This document shows positions 1 to 11,912 of a DNA stretch of 64,000 bases, in pieces. The notes beneath the pieces were generated by a model. It saw nothing but the letters and a program-made list of their open reading frames with translations. It was not told the origin of the DNA and made no database searches. Made by a program: the position numbers and the translations under genes. The first letter of the stretch is position 1, and every line of letters begins with the position of its first letter. Source of the DNA: Erythrocercus mccallii (Eukaryota; Chordata; Aves; Passeriformes; Dicruridae); contig VZRG01000435.1 in NCBI GenBank assembly GCA_013397435.1, positions 1 through 64,000 on the forward strand, in the 5' to 3' direction.

Positions 1-270
1 GAGGGGAGGGGAGCATGGTCAAGAGATGATGTTTCCATTTCCTTTGCAGTGTTCTCAATAAATATGTGTGTTGTATTATGTAGACTAATTAATTATATAG
101 ACTAATCAAAGTTAAAAGTCATGGTATTACCCAAGACATGGAACATCTCACATCTGTAAGTGTCACAACATACAAACCTCAAAGCATTGTAACATCGACT
201 GCAGAATGGTCTGGAGAGGTCCCTTGCTACCAGTCCCACAAAGGTAAAAAGGGATCTAGAGACATAATGC

Positions 271-415
271 CATCCTAATCATTACCCTCTTGGCCTACAT
301 GGTTGCCTTACACAGTGGAAGCAGCAAGTTGGGACATGCAACTGGAACAACTTACTTTCAGCTGACTGCAACAGAGGAGGGGTCAGTTTGCAGCTTACAA
401 CTTTTTGGCTGATGA
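271..415 (+). repeat. Diverged repeat copy A (paired with 1737-1870)
   Basis: The stretch around ttggcctacatggttgcctt (near 290-310), followed by a ctggaacaacttactttca-type run, resembles 1737-1870 base for base with scattered substitutions and small gaps, in the same orientation. By eye the similarity is roughly 70 percent over about 130 bases. I do not recognise the family; it could be an old interspersed element or a local duplication. Confidence 0.5.
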
Positions 416-1736
416 AATGCAACAAGGAGTGTTTTCCTTGGAAACAAACCATTGCGAAGAAAAGCTGGCACTTTCAGCAACTACCTACACTGCCTTCCAC
501 AGATTCACAGACAATGTTAGCGTACACCTGCTAATGGAACTAATAAGCTATGCTCTAGACAGTACTTGATTGTTTATGAATGTGAGATCAACATTTATAT
601 CTTGTTATGATGTTTAAATTAACCAAAGGTGCTCACTGTGGACAGCATGAATCCCATTAGGTAGTCCCTCTATTTTCTAACCATATCAGCTAAGCCTTCA
701 CAACAGGAAGACTGTTGCTGACTACAGGAATTTCCAAAACATTCCAAATACCTAGCAATTAAAACAAACTTACTTCAGGTTGCCCTTCCTTCTTAACTAA
801 ACTCTAATATTGTCAGGATTTGATAGGAAGAACAACTAATGAGTAGTAGCAAAATAGCTTCACTCTTTTACAGTCCTTCACTTATTATTTTTCTTTCTGA
901 AAAGATTCTGAAGTCATCACTTGTCTTTGTGATAGCAGTCCTCAAAAGTATAAATGTCTGCCTTCTCTTCATTTCTTTGTAGCAAAGCAAATGCATATGA
1001 TGTGTGTACAGACAGCACACCATGAGGAAAGTTGTGAATTTTCAGAACATCTTTTACTTCCAGTATCAGGAATCACAGGTAACCCCGATGGCTTCCTTAT
1101 GTTCCTTGGTCAGCTGCAGACAGAGAAAAGCACTCAGCCAGAAAGTGATTATGGAACCTAGACCTATGGAACCTGTTTCACAATCTGACATACTATAGCA
1201 CCAGACAAGAGCTGAACACCAAAGAGAAATATGGCTTGCAAAGGTCAGATAAGCCTCCAAAACATGCAAAGCTGAGCATGCATCTTAGGCAAAAACTTCG
1301 GCTCCCAACCAGTGCTAAAATTGAGTCTTTTACACACACACATCCCCTCATCACAACTTCCAAATAGTAAATATTTCAAGGAAAAGCTACATTTCTTTCC
1401 TTAGGGCTTTTCCAAAGAATTATGTAACTCTCCGAGATACTTTTAAAGAAAAATGCAGGAAATAATCAATTAAGTAAAGCTTTTCATTCCTATCCAGTTA
1501 ACCTAGAAGTGTTGGGTTTCAGTTGAAAAGCTCTAATTCATTTGCAAGAAGCATTAAAAAGTGATGACAAATCTAGAATGCAAGACCCAGCACACCACCT
1601 GGTATTACAGGTAGCCTCTTGTCCAGTGAATCCATATCTACTACCAGTGCCTCTAACTGGAAACCCTTTTGTGAGACAGCCACATACAGAACTCATTCCT
1701 TCAGAACACAAGCAGGTTAGCACAAAACAATTACAT

Positions 1737-1870
1737 ACTAACCCTTACCCTTTGGCCTGCATGGTTGACTTATGCAATGGAAACAGAAAGCTGGAACGTA
1801 TGACTGGAACCACTTCCTTTCATATGGATGTACAGCACATCACTTTGTGACTTCTAACACTTGTTTACCC
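1737..1870 (+). repeat. Diverged repeat copy B (paired with 271-415)
   Basis: Contains tttggcctgcatggttgact and a following ctggaaccacttcctttcat, matching copy A about 1.45 kb upstream in the same order and orientation. A short ORF (1542-1850, plus) crosses it but has no recognisable domain and is probably chance. Family unknown. Confidence 0.5.
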
Positions 1871-4800
1871 AAGATTTGCTGTAACAGCAAATTGGATCTT
1901 TTTACTTTGCAGGGGTAGCATTATCCAAAATAGGCATATCAAATAGTTACTATCACAAATTTCTCTACTCAAAGAAAGAAAAATACTTCAAAAGAAGAAT
2001 TAACAGCTCAGTTAAATAAAAGCGGGTTGTACTTAAGGACTTGATACACTCCTAGTTTTACATTCAAAATGGAAATATCAGGACACAGCAGCTGATTACA
2101 AGACAGTTTTTTTAAATAATATACAGAACATCAACCCTGAGTTCATTTTTCCTGGCTACTTTTCTTTCAGACCTCAACCATCCCTTCCACTGACATACCT
2201 ACAGTCTTGTCTATTTTATGATATTCACATACTAGCAGAATTTAATATTCAAAAATCCAGATGGGCTTATGCAAGCACGTGAAACAACTGGCACTTTATT
2301 TCAAAGCATAAAAAATACAAAAATTTTAGAAGTATGTTACATTCCAACATTATTTGACAAAGCATCTCAAATGTATTTAGGTTGCTATTACACAGCTACA
2401 GCTCTTGCTCTCAAGTTGAAATCATTGCACAGTTTTTTCAATCAATCAAGATAATTTGAAAATCATATGATCTTCATATGATGTTACTAGCATTCTTAAA
2501 GCACATGAAAAATACCAGAACCTTGCAAAACTGAATATATTTTTAATGACCTTTACAGGAACTGTTTTATAACAGATATTCCAATTCAGTGACTATTTGT
2601 GCTACCAGCAACTGTCTATATATGAATGATTCTATCTGATTCAATGGGACTACTCATATGTAAAGTTATTTCAGAGGCAACTCATCATTTAAAATTCATA
2701 AGGAAGATGAGGTAATTAAACAACTATAAAGGCTTTTCTACAGCTTTTTCTTATGTAAAAGAATTTTTTAAACAAATGTATCAGAACTCTAGTTAAGAAA
2801 GTACCATAAACTACAAAATGTGTATTTTTACAGTACTAATGACGTCTCTAAAAAATCTTTAAAGAATATTTATGTGTATTTTTAATACAAAAAAATTTCT
2901 AAATCCAGAGTTGTACTTAACAGTGACAGCATTCTATCTCACTGATGAATGACTTAGTGACTTTTTCTTTATTTTCTTGCTCATATTTTTATGTGTGTGT
3001 ATGTGTATATCTTAATAGTGATACATCTGTTTGTTCTGTGTTCTGACACAATTTACACCTAAGTAAAGTAATGACGTAGCAGAAATTAGAACTTGGCACC
3101 ATTAACATTACTGATGCATTCACCTTGTCCTCAACCACAATGTCTCCTAGACACAATAAAGGTGTAGCCAAAGATTTATCCTGCCAATAAGATATAGTTA
3201 TAGGTCCCATGAAGATTACTGACACTGAAGTACCAAATATGTACTGGCCTTGGACTTAGCAGATAACACGCCAGTTTTGAGACACATTCAAGTTGACAAT
3301 AAATCAGTATCACAGTTCCAATAACAGGAAAATATACCTTAGAGGAATTCTTTCTGTTAAAACATTCCACTTTTGAGTTAGCTATTAAATGGTAATGTTC
3401 ATAACGGACTAGGCAGTAGGGTGTTTGTGTCTGAAATGTGCAGACATTTTACTACAAGTTTATTTTTTAAAAACTTATGTGATTTTCAACTGCACAGTAT
3501 TTTCCCCTTAAATCTATTTTGTCTTTTTCAAAAAGAAAATAACCTAAACAAAAGATGTTTTAGTAGCAATTTCATTATGAATTATACTCGTTTTCTGTAT
3601 CCATCCATGCAAACACTTCCACACCCTCCACAGCTCCTCCCTTTTGTGCATAAAAAACCCCAATAGTGATGGAAAGCTAGAGAGAGAAGGGTGCACAAGT
3701 TAAGTACTGCTTACTAAATTGTAAATGTATTTTTTCTCTCCCTTTCAGAACTATCTCAATGCTTACCACCAGCAATTTCTTTCTAAGAAGTTTGTTAAAA
3801 GGGCCTCAATTTCTCGGGGTGCATGGGTTGTAAGTATTTTTTTCAAGCACCCTTTTGAACTTCTTTTCAATTTTCTGTTTTTGATGATAGTCATGCTGAC
3901 AACTTTTTTTGGTCCATCAAATTCTGTAGTACAATTACATGAATTTACTTTTAATAAATTACCATCTTTGCATATATCAGTCAAACCATGAAGACTAAAC
4001 ACTTGCAAATAAAATGCATTATTAATTTAATTGTCACAGCCTATTTAGCTAGCATCTATTAGTATTTGCTATAATATGCAGTGTATCAGAGGGCAGAATC
4101 AAATTCAAAACATAAAGAATAAACTGATTATATTGTCCTAGAGAAATTAAAAAATAGCAAGCTTGCAAAATTATAATCAAGGCATTAATGTTTTACATAG
4201 GTAAGAAAACTACGTAACTTAATTTATAATATGTTTATGCCCAAAGTGATGGTTTAACATGCAGCAGAAGGATTTCTTTGGTTCCTAAAGCCATTAAAAA
4301 GCATCAAACTTTCTCATAATAGGAGAGGAAAGGTGGAAAGGAAAGCAACAGTGGTTTGGTATTTACTGCAGTAGTTCATGTGGCTTAAACATCGCCCATC
4401 CCCAGCAAGGGACTGCTACTAGAAATTTATATTGTTGTTGTAGCTCTGCCACTACTGTTTGATGCTGCTCTACATTAAGCTGAAGTGTCACCTGAAAAGG
4501 TGTTGTGGAAAAGAAATACTCAAAAGAGAGATGAAGAAATTGCAAAAGAGGAGGGCATGAAGTCACTCCAACTCCACCAGCCTATGCTGGAGGCAAAGCC
4601 TCCCCAGCCGTGTCAGCAAGGTGGGGCAGGGAGGCTGCAGGCCTCAGCAGAGCTCCTCTGCTCCTTGCGCAGCCTGTAAACCCGCCACCTTCCTCCTCCT
4701 CCTCATGCCATGCTGGCCAGCCAGCCAGAAAGCCTTGAAGGAATACGGGAAGAAATGGGGAAAATGGCCACAGCCGGGAGGCTTTCAGAACAAAGCACCC

Positions 4801-6337
4801 AAAGAACAGCCAGCAACAACTGATTTAGTTTATAGCATCCTGCTTGTTTAGGAATTCATTTCAAGATGATCATCATTGAAAATATGCCTCTCAGGCTAAG
4901 ATACTATATTTGGAAATCTATTGTATGTATTCTTTATTGTTCACATATTCACTAGGGTAATACAAGTTATCTCTACATTGTATTTATGATGACTGTACAG
5001 TAAGTACCCCCTTGTAAAAGAATATATTGGTATTGAATGCTTCCAGTTATAAAATAAGCCACCAGAGCAAAACACTTTGTAATTGTTGTGCTATGACAAG
5101 AGATAACCAACATAAACTTTATTATATCTGCTTTGATGAAACTATAATTGTTTTTTCGATGCATCATTGTGTATTTTAGATTAAATAGAATATCACAAAA
5201 CTCTTGAATAATCACATGTTAGGGAAATTCTGGTTAAGCCCTTTGTAGAGAAAACCTCTTTAAAAATAAAAGCACCACCTAAATCGGTGCTTAGTCAAAC
5301 TAAGACATATATGGAGTGTTAATTTAAAACCCTACTCTTAGGTCCCTTTGTGATTTAAGTGTGACAAACTTGAGAGGTCTAATTGCCCACAATTTCCATT
5401 GTCTTTAACAAGAAATGAACACGGCACAGAAACAGCTTTGCTGTGTTCTCCTACAGCTTCTATCATTTATTTTCCTCTTTTTTCATATTTTCAAAGTATT
5501 TTCAAAGAAAATATTCTTTATTTATGAAAGCCTACACCCAAAGAATGAGTTACAAGGCGGTAATACTTGAAACAGTATCAAGCATCCAGCAACGAACACC
5601 TCCATCTACCCAGGCTGAAAGAGAATATTCCATCTTTTGGCTATCCAAAACACATCAATTTTCCAGTTGGCCCAAAGAGTCAATGAAATACCAATAGCTA
5701 AGCCACAATGTGCCAAATAAATCAGAAGCAAAATCTGTTTATCTGCAAACACAGTGCCATTGAGTTTGTAAAATACAGTTATATTTTAAACCACATAACT
5801 TGCTTGCTCTGGAGAAAGCAAAGCTGGAGAATAAGTAGCTGTGTACAGATTGAAAAAATAAATTAATTCAATTTGAAAATAATGAAAATGACAAATCCCT
5901 TCCTGCCCAAGAACAGTTGAGGAAACTTTCTTTTTGATTCCGCTGTGGCTTTGATCTCTTAGAAAGTAATTTTATAAACCTATGAGCATCAAGGCCACCA
6001 AGGAAAAAAACAAAAAAGGAAAAAACACCCAAAAATAAACTGCCAAAATTTGATTTCATACTGAGAGGGACATTTACAACTATGAAGGTTTTGAGAAAAT
6101 AATATCACCTGTTAAAAAAAAGCCCCAAAAGATGCAAATCCTACACCTTTTACATGGAACTTCTTTTTACAGACATGTCATAAGCACCATGACTTCAGAG
6201 CACTTAAACATGTTGTATCTCTCTTAGAGCTGAAGTAAAAATCCAGATAGCTTCATTGTGGGTAAGCTAAATATTCCAGAAAAGATCTCCATATAGTGTA
6301 TAAGATACAATGAAAAAAGAATTTTAAAGCAGTTTAC

Positions 6338-6412
6338 CTTTCTTTGGGTGTGCCAACTCCATGTTTGCCCAGTAAATGAGTATTCAAATGCTTCTTCATC
6401 ACAAATGCCACC
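6338..6412 (-). CDS. ZNF407: Internal coding exon of a C2H2 zinc-finger gene, probably ZNF407
   Basis: Seen: on the minus strand a pyrimidine-rich tract ending in tttgacag precedes 75 open bases, followed by a donor reading AAAG/gtaaact. Read with one leading base and two trailing bases, it encodes 24 whole codons containing KKHLNTHLLGKHGVGTPKE. The His-x3-His pair is the zinc-binding second half of a C2H2 finger; the two cysteines must come from the upstream exon. Both flanking introns are phase 2, so skipping this exon would keep frame but remove the histidines. Known: ZNF407 is a large nuclear multi-zinc-finger protein with long introns, and I recall this peptide just before a run of its C-terminal fingers. 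Inferred: the gene runs right to left and only this exon falls in the window. Another multi-finger gene sharing the peptide is possible. I am surer that this is a zinc-finger exon than of the symbol. Confidence 0.75.
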
Positions 6413-7199
6413 CTGTCAAATGAAGAGCAAGTGAGAAAGATCATTTTATAATTTTTTTTCTGTTTTAAACATGCACTTGGAACATATTTCATTAAAGGCA
6501 GTCCTTAAAAAATCCCTCCTCTGCTAGGATGTCACTTAGATTGGGGAGTCCATTCTGTAACAACAGGCTTTCCTCATTTTGCAGTCTCTTGGCTTTTTCT
6601 CTTACAATTCCCAACCATATATCATTGGACAAAGAATGGAAAACCTGTTTCTTCTTCCCTCTGCAAATTAGAATATCTCATACATTATACTGATAATATA
6701 ATCTACTTTACCTAAGGAACATTGTCTGATGTTATAAAACAATACAGTTTTAGTTACACCTTTGCATTTATTTAAACCTAATGGGCCTGTCCTGCAACCT
6801 TTCTTCATGCAGGTAGTTCCATTGTCCTTAATGAGAAACATGAAAAAAAACAGTAAGTTAAGATGCTTTAATCACTGCTTATGCCTGGTCAAACTTCATT
6901 GTATTTAATTATTTAAAGATATACACATAGAAACAAATTAATAGCCCTACTTATTTTATAGCCTTGTGAAAAAAAAGGATGAAACACGTGAAGCACATGT
7001 TCATGAATACACCGTGAGCAGGAATATTGCTCAAACTGACAAGACATTCTTCAAAGCACCAACGGCAGCAACAAAACACATACTACCTGGCATCATGTTT
7101 CTACCAAACCAAACACAGATAATTTACTTTAATTTTGGTGACATATGTAATGAAACAGATAGAAGCCTATCAAGTACTATTCTTCTGCTGATAAGACCA

Positions 7200-7720
7200 T
7201 AACATCAGTTTAATTATGTCATGTGACTGCTTCAAACAATTTAGATATCAGACTGGAGCTTCAAACTAAAATGGTTCTCTTGATAAGAAAAAATTTTACT
7301 GCTGCAACTTTCAGTGTGAAAAGGGCTTGCAAACATTTTTGTTAATTATGTATTACAGCTGTCCTTCATAAAGTTAATTACTAATAGCTGAAAGGCAATA
7401 GACTCTATTTGCATATGTACATGAAAGGCATGACATATGCAAAAATATGATTTTAATTAGCATTCCATGATATGAAGGGCTACAAATCAAACTGGCATGT
7501 TATAAGATTTTTAACATTAAACGCTGAATTCATCTAGACGTGTTTGCAGTAATGGACAATGGAAGGACTGTAAAACACCAGCACTAAGGGGTATAAGAGC
7601 CACAAAAGCAAAGACACAATACTTTTCCTTTGCAATTATGTTAATTTAGCTTTTCCGTGTCTGATCTTCTTTGGGCACTTGCACATTATTGCACTGAATC
7701 TCTCTTGTCCATCCCTTAAG
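7200..7720. promoter_or_regulatory. Candidate conserved non-coding block
   Basis: Seen: complex, non-repetitive AT-rich sequence with clustered homeodomain-type cores (taattat near 7343, ttaattac near 7375) and an exact octamer ATTTGCAT at 7407-7414, close to the ZNF407 exon. No splice-flanked ORF. Known: such clusters are typical of vertebrate developmental enhancers and bind POU and homeodomain factors. Inferred from texture only; conservation was not tested. Confidence 0.3.
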
Positions 7721-8009
7721 GTGTAAGAATACTGTCTTATTTAAATGATATAAATTTCCTTATTTTTTACAAAAATACATTTAAAAAGTATCCTAAATAC
7801 TTTTGCCTACCCACCATATTAGTATGGTATCATAACCATTACAATTGTGAATAATCTATTACACCATTACCATCATTACTATGCAAGTGCCATCAAAATT
7901 ACTGTACATAGGGAAAATAATTGTAACAAAATAAAAAAATGTGTTCTAATAAAAGCATAAGGCACACAAAATGTACTGCCCTTGCAGAAATAGTATTTCC
8001 ACATACACA

Positions 8010-8035
8010 GTATTTTCATTTAGTATTTTCATTTA
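8010..8035 (+). repeat. Two-copy 13-bp tandem repeat
   Basis: The unit gtattttcattta occurs twice in direct succession (8010-8022 and 8023-8035), identical in both copies. It looks like simple slippage with no apparent function. Confidence 0.85.
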
Positions 8036-10219
8036 GTAATACCTGTATTTCCTGTCACAAACTTTTACTTCCCCCTTCTCTAAAAGAAAAACCAACTCAA
8101 TTAAATTACTGTGAAAGGGTAATGTGCGATCAGAATTGTAAAGGGATATTTTGCTATTTGCGTGGATATAAAGATCCCAACCAGCTACAAAATATTTCAT
8201 GGAAGCACTTTTTGGTTTCTGAGCCCATTTAAAGCTTCCGAACAAAGGCTGACCATTGCATACACCACACAACTACAGGGGGTACAGATAGACTTACCTT
8301 TCTGCAAAATCAAAGACAAATGCATTGGTAATAACATGAAGCAATTAATCTTGCATTCTGCCTCCTCTCTGTTGCATCTATGTTCTAGCAACCATTTTGC
8401 TGCTGTTACACAGCACGAATGAACCCTGACTCAGTTTGTATTTCACCACCTGCAAACATTTTAAGCTTCTAATGTAAGGCTCGAAGGCTTCAGACTTGAG
8501 AAGGGCATGATGCCTTAGTGCAAGTCTGGAGCACTCTGCATAGCTCAGGGTCAGCTCCCCACCTTAAAAAATAAAAGCAGAGTTGCTATTTTCATGAGAA
8601 ATGAGAAACAAGATTAAAAAAAATTGCCAACAGAGGCAGGCATTATTAAAACAAGAGGCAAAGTCTAAGCAACCTTGTTTGGATGCTGAGTTTGAGGACC
8701 ACCCATTAAAACAAACAAACCCACAAGGAGAGACAAGTGGAAACTATTTGGTTTTGTTTACTAAATCTTGCAGGTGTTTTTCAGGGAGGTGATAACAGCG
8801 TTTGCTGGCTTTACAGAAGAAAGATGTTTTCCATACATTCAGGAACTCTAGGTTTTGAAGAAATTAATGGTTTAGTATTCAAAAAATAATGGGTTTATCT
8901 ACACTACTGACCTCTGCTGAGGTAAATCAGTTATTCCCAAGCTACTGCTAGAATAGACATGACTTAGCCTTGGCCTTTTAAATTAATCTTAAGTTTAACT
9001 GGCATCTATAAGGAGTCACTGAGTGAAAACTTTTAATTATTGCACTGATATATCTTCAAATCAAAAGGAATCTTTCCATCAGCAATTGGTAAGCACCAAT
9101 TCAGGCTTCACCAAATGTCTCATTTCTTGTTTTTAATTCTAGTGGAAGTATAAACAGTCAAATGCTAAAAACTAACTAGTTTCAGGAGTGCATCAAAAAG
9201 GAGTAGAAAAAAACCAGTAATTGCAATACTCTACTGTTTCAAATACACACAAACCAGGCCATACCAGAGGCCTAGAACAAGTTTTACAAACTCTAATCTG
9301 GACAAGTTCATCCTCAACCCACATGAAGACGTTACAAGAAGTTACAGCCCAGCTGCTCTCCTGCGGGCCAGGTCTTGACAGGTAGAAATGTGTAGCCTAC
9401 ACATCCAAGTCATGGTGACTGGCAGCTCCCTTCATTTGGTAGGAAGACTACTAGAAGCCTCCTCTTAGAGTGGAATGAGGTGAGTAGGCAGGACTTCTTT
9501 TGCTGGCAGTAGCATTATGTTGGGTTAACTGTTTTAGTGATTTTCAACTACTCTGGCTTCAAAACTAGCAACATCCTCAGTCATACACTCTATGTTGAAA
9601 GTACAGGATAAATGAAAGACGAGTTGAAAAATTACACAGATCTTTAGAATAGCATCTTCACCCCCTATAGACAACTTTTTGCCCACAAACTATAAATAAA
9701 AATTACTTTAAATCATAAATACATGAGCACCTTTCCCAAAATAAGTTTGCAGAATATTCTGGTTTCCTTTTAGAAGAGTTGTGGTTTGTAGGAACGTGAC
9801 CATTCATATTCCATGGCAATCTTCAAATAGTATTTGGACTCTTTCTCAGAACGTCTGTAACTGATTTAGGAGCCTCTATAGATTTGTCTTCAGTTATAAA
9901 AGCACATTTTAATGTACAAAAGAAACAAAGGGATTTCTAATTCTGGGAATAAAGAAACATATTGGACAATCTTTACTGCCACTTTTTATTCTAGTGTAAT
10001 ACCAATTTTTCAGCATGTACAATGTTTATTATCACAGTACCCAAGGAATAGAAATAATCTGTCATGCATTGTCTGTTTTCTATGTTCTCTGTGGGGAGAG
10101 AACTGTTCTCTGTGAAGTATCTTGCTTTGAGAGGGCAAAAGATTCTAAGTTTTATTATGTTTTGAATCCATAATAGCTCTTTCCTTTTGAATATGTACAT
10201 CACTGGGTTAGTGAAAAGC

Positions 10220-10275
10220 CTAAAAAAAAAACAAAAAACCCCCCCAGAACCAAACACACAACACACATACACAAA
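10220..10275. repeat. A/C-rich low-complexity tract
   Basis: A-runs, a run of seven C and a cacacaacacacatacac segment follow one another without other structure. Confidence 0.8.
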
Positions 10276-11734
10276 CCAAAATAAAGCATTCTGGGCCATA
10301 AAGTCATGAAACCTGTCATTTCCTGTGTCTTTACCAAGTGTTCAGCTTTGGCCTAGTTCCAAGGAAGGAGCTACATCTTACCTCTACCAGAAAGTCACTT
10401 GAAGCCACGGTGACAGACCAGTCATTTTCTAACTGCACATAACTGTTGAAGAGGACCAGCACAGGAATTTATTTTTGTGGGACTCTACAAACAAGGTATC
10501 GAGCAGCTGAAGAGCAATTTTAAATCACTTCTCAGTGGATACATTGCTCTCTGCAACTGCTCTTGCAGAATTTATCTTACAGGCAACAATGTTCAATGAC
10601 AGGAGAAAAGTCCAGGAGAATAACAATGAATATCTAGCCTTTATTCATATTCTCAATATCCTTTACATCTCCTTTAAACTGTCCAAAACCTCTTTATACA
10701 CAAATTTAACTCTGGGAATACAGGTAAGCTAGTAACCCAAGTACATTGGATGTTTTTAAAAGCTGTTTGAGAGCCTTTAAAAAAAAAAATCAAACCCATA
10801 AACAAAATCAAGAATTTAGTGTTTTGTTTTAGCATAGGTTTCAGGCACATAGGGTAGAATGTTTTACCATTTTGATGAATCAGCTGGGAGATCTAACAGC
10901 ATCAAGGAATAATAAGGAAAAGGATCTCAAACTTTTATACATCATCACAGAATACAAATAATACATTATCCTGTTCACATCAGATTTTGTTTCCCGTGAT
11001 CTGTGCTTGAATTTCTGTCCTTGCATTTTCACATGAGGCAAGAAACCAGAATATCAAGGCAAGCTTCACAGATGATGCCAAGAAGGGGGACTGGGATATG
11101 TTCAGGCAAGTAAACAGCAATGTGGAATCTATGGTTCTTACCATCTTAATGAAGCATTCTTGTTCTTACTGTGTCTCGAAAAACACTGGAAACCCTAATT
11201 GTTTGTAGCTGAATCTGCAGTTCACATGGAGCCATGCCAACAGGGGTAGCAACCAGTAGGAGAAAGAAATAGGGCATTTTCTCAAGAAATAATGTTCAAT
11301 AAAACTTGCATATGTAATTACAGATTTTTGCAAGCACTTGAACTGTGCATGTTCTACCCATAAAAGCAGAACTTCACACAGTCAAATCAGCATTTAGTCA
11401 AATAGCATTTAAGCAGTGTAAATGGACTAAAAACCTCAAGTTTTTTAATTCTCCAAATTATATAAAAAGCTACCCAAATCTTATGTCTCCACCAGGATTT
11501 TGTATTCAGCAGGCTAACTTCAGGAACAAGAGCACAGAGGAAAATGCAGAACTGTTCAGAAAGAGATTGTTTTCTATGAATGAGTAGGCTTTCCTTTCCA
11601 TGCATCAAAAGTCTAAATTCCTGAGAATTTCTTCAAGTCCATCATTTGTGGATGTTTGCCGATTCTGAAGGGCCCAGACTGGGGCTCTGATAACTCTCTT
11701 GCATGACTGCGCGCAAGGGACTCAATTTAAAAGA

Positions 11735-11912
11735 AAGTATCTGGCAGGGCAGAGTCTGGTGTGGAAGATATCCAGTAGTCTGAAAGGCTTCATGCCCTTT
11801 GTGACAAGATGTCAGGTTCAAGTAAATATCTGGCAGGGTGAAGTCTAATGTAGAAAACATCCAAATATTTGAAAAACTTCATGCCCTCTATGACAGGACG
11901 ACAAGTCCTAGA
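11735..11912 (+). repeat. Two-copy tandem duplication, 89-bp period
   Basis: Two adjacent units share tatctggcaggg (11738 and 11827), catgccct (11791 and 11880) and tgaca (11802 and 11891), each exactly 89 bases apart, so no net insertion or deletion separates them. Scattered substitutions show the duplication is old. The short minus-strand ORF across it gains no repeated peptide because 89 is not a multiple of three, which argues against coding. Confidence 0.85.

Larger units (their letters stand above)
1..6337 (-). other. Intron downstream of the ZNF407 exon (partial)
   Basis: I see no recognisable coding sequence on either strand that continues the zinc-finger array. It holds short ORFs only, a weak TG-rich stretch near 2990-3010, a related pair of segments near 271-415 and 1737-1870, an exon-like open segment on the plus strand at 3749-3829, and a GC-richer patch at about 4555-4800 with several short ORFs that match nothing I know. 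The next exon must lie beyond the left edge. Assignment as intron depends on the exon call. Confidence 0.6.

Noticed and set aside
8290..8340. Minus-strand exon ending at a strong gtaagt donor (8293)
   Set aside because: The nearest acceptor leaves only four bases of exon, and the frame upstream shows no zinc-finger or other motif.
8500..8580. tRNA-like words (gctcagggtcagctcccc)
   Set aside because: No B-box, no cloverleaf arms at the correct spacing.
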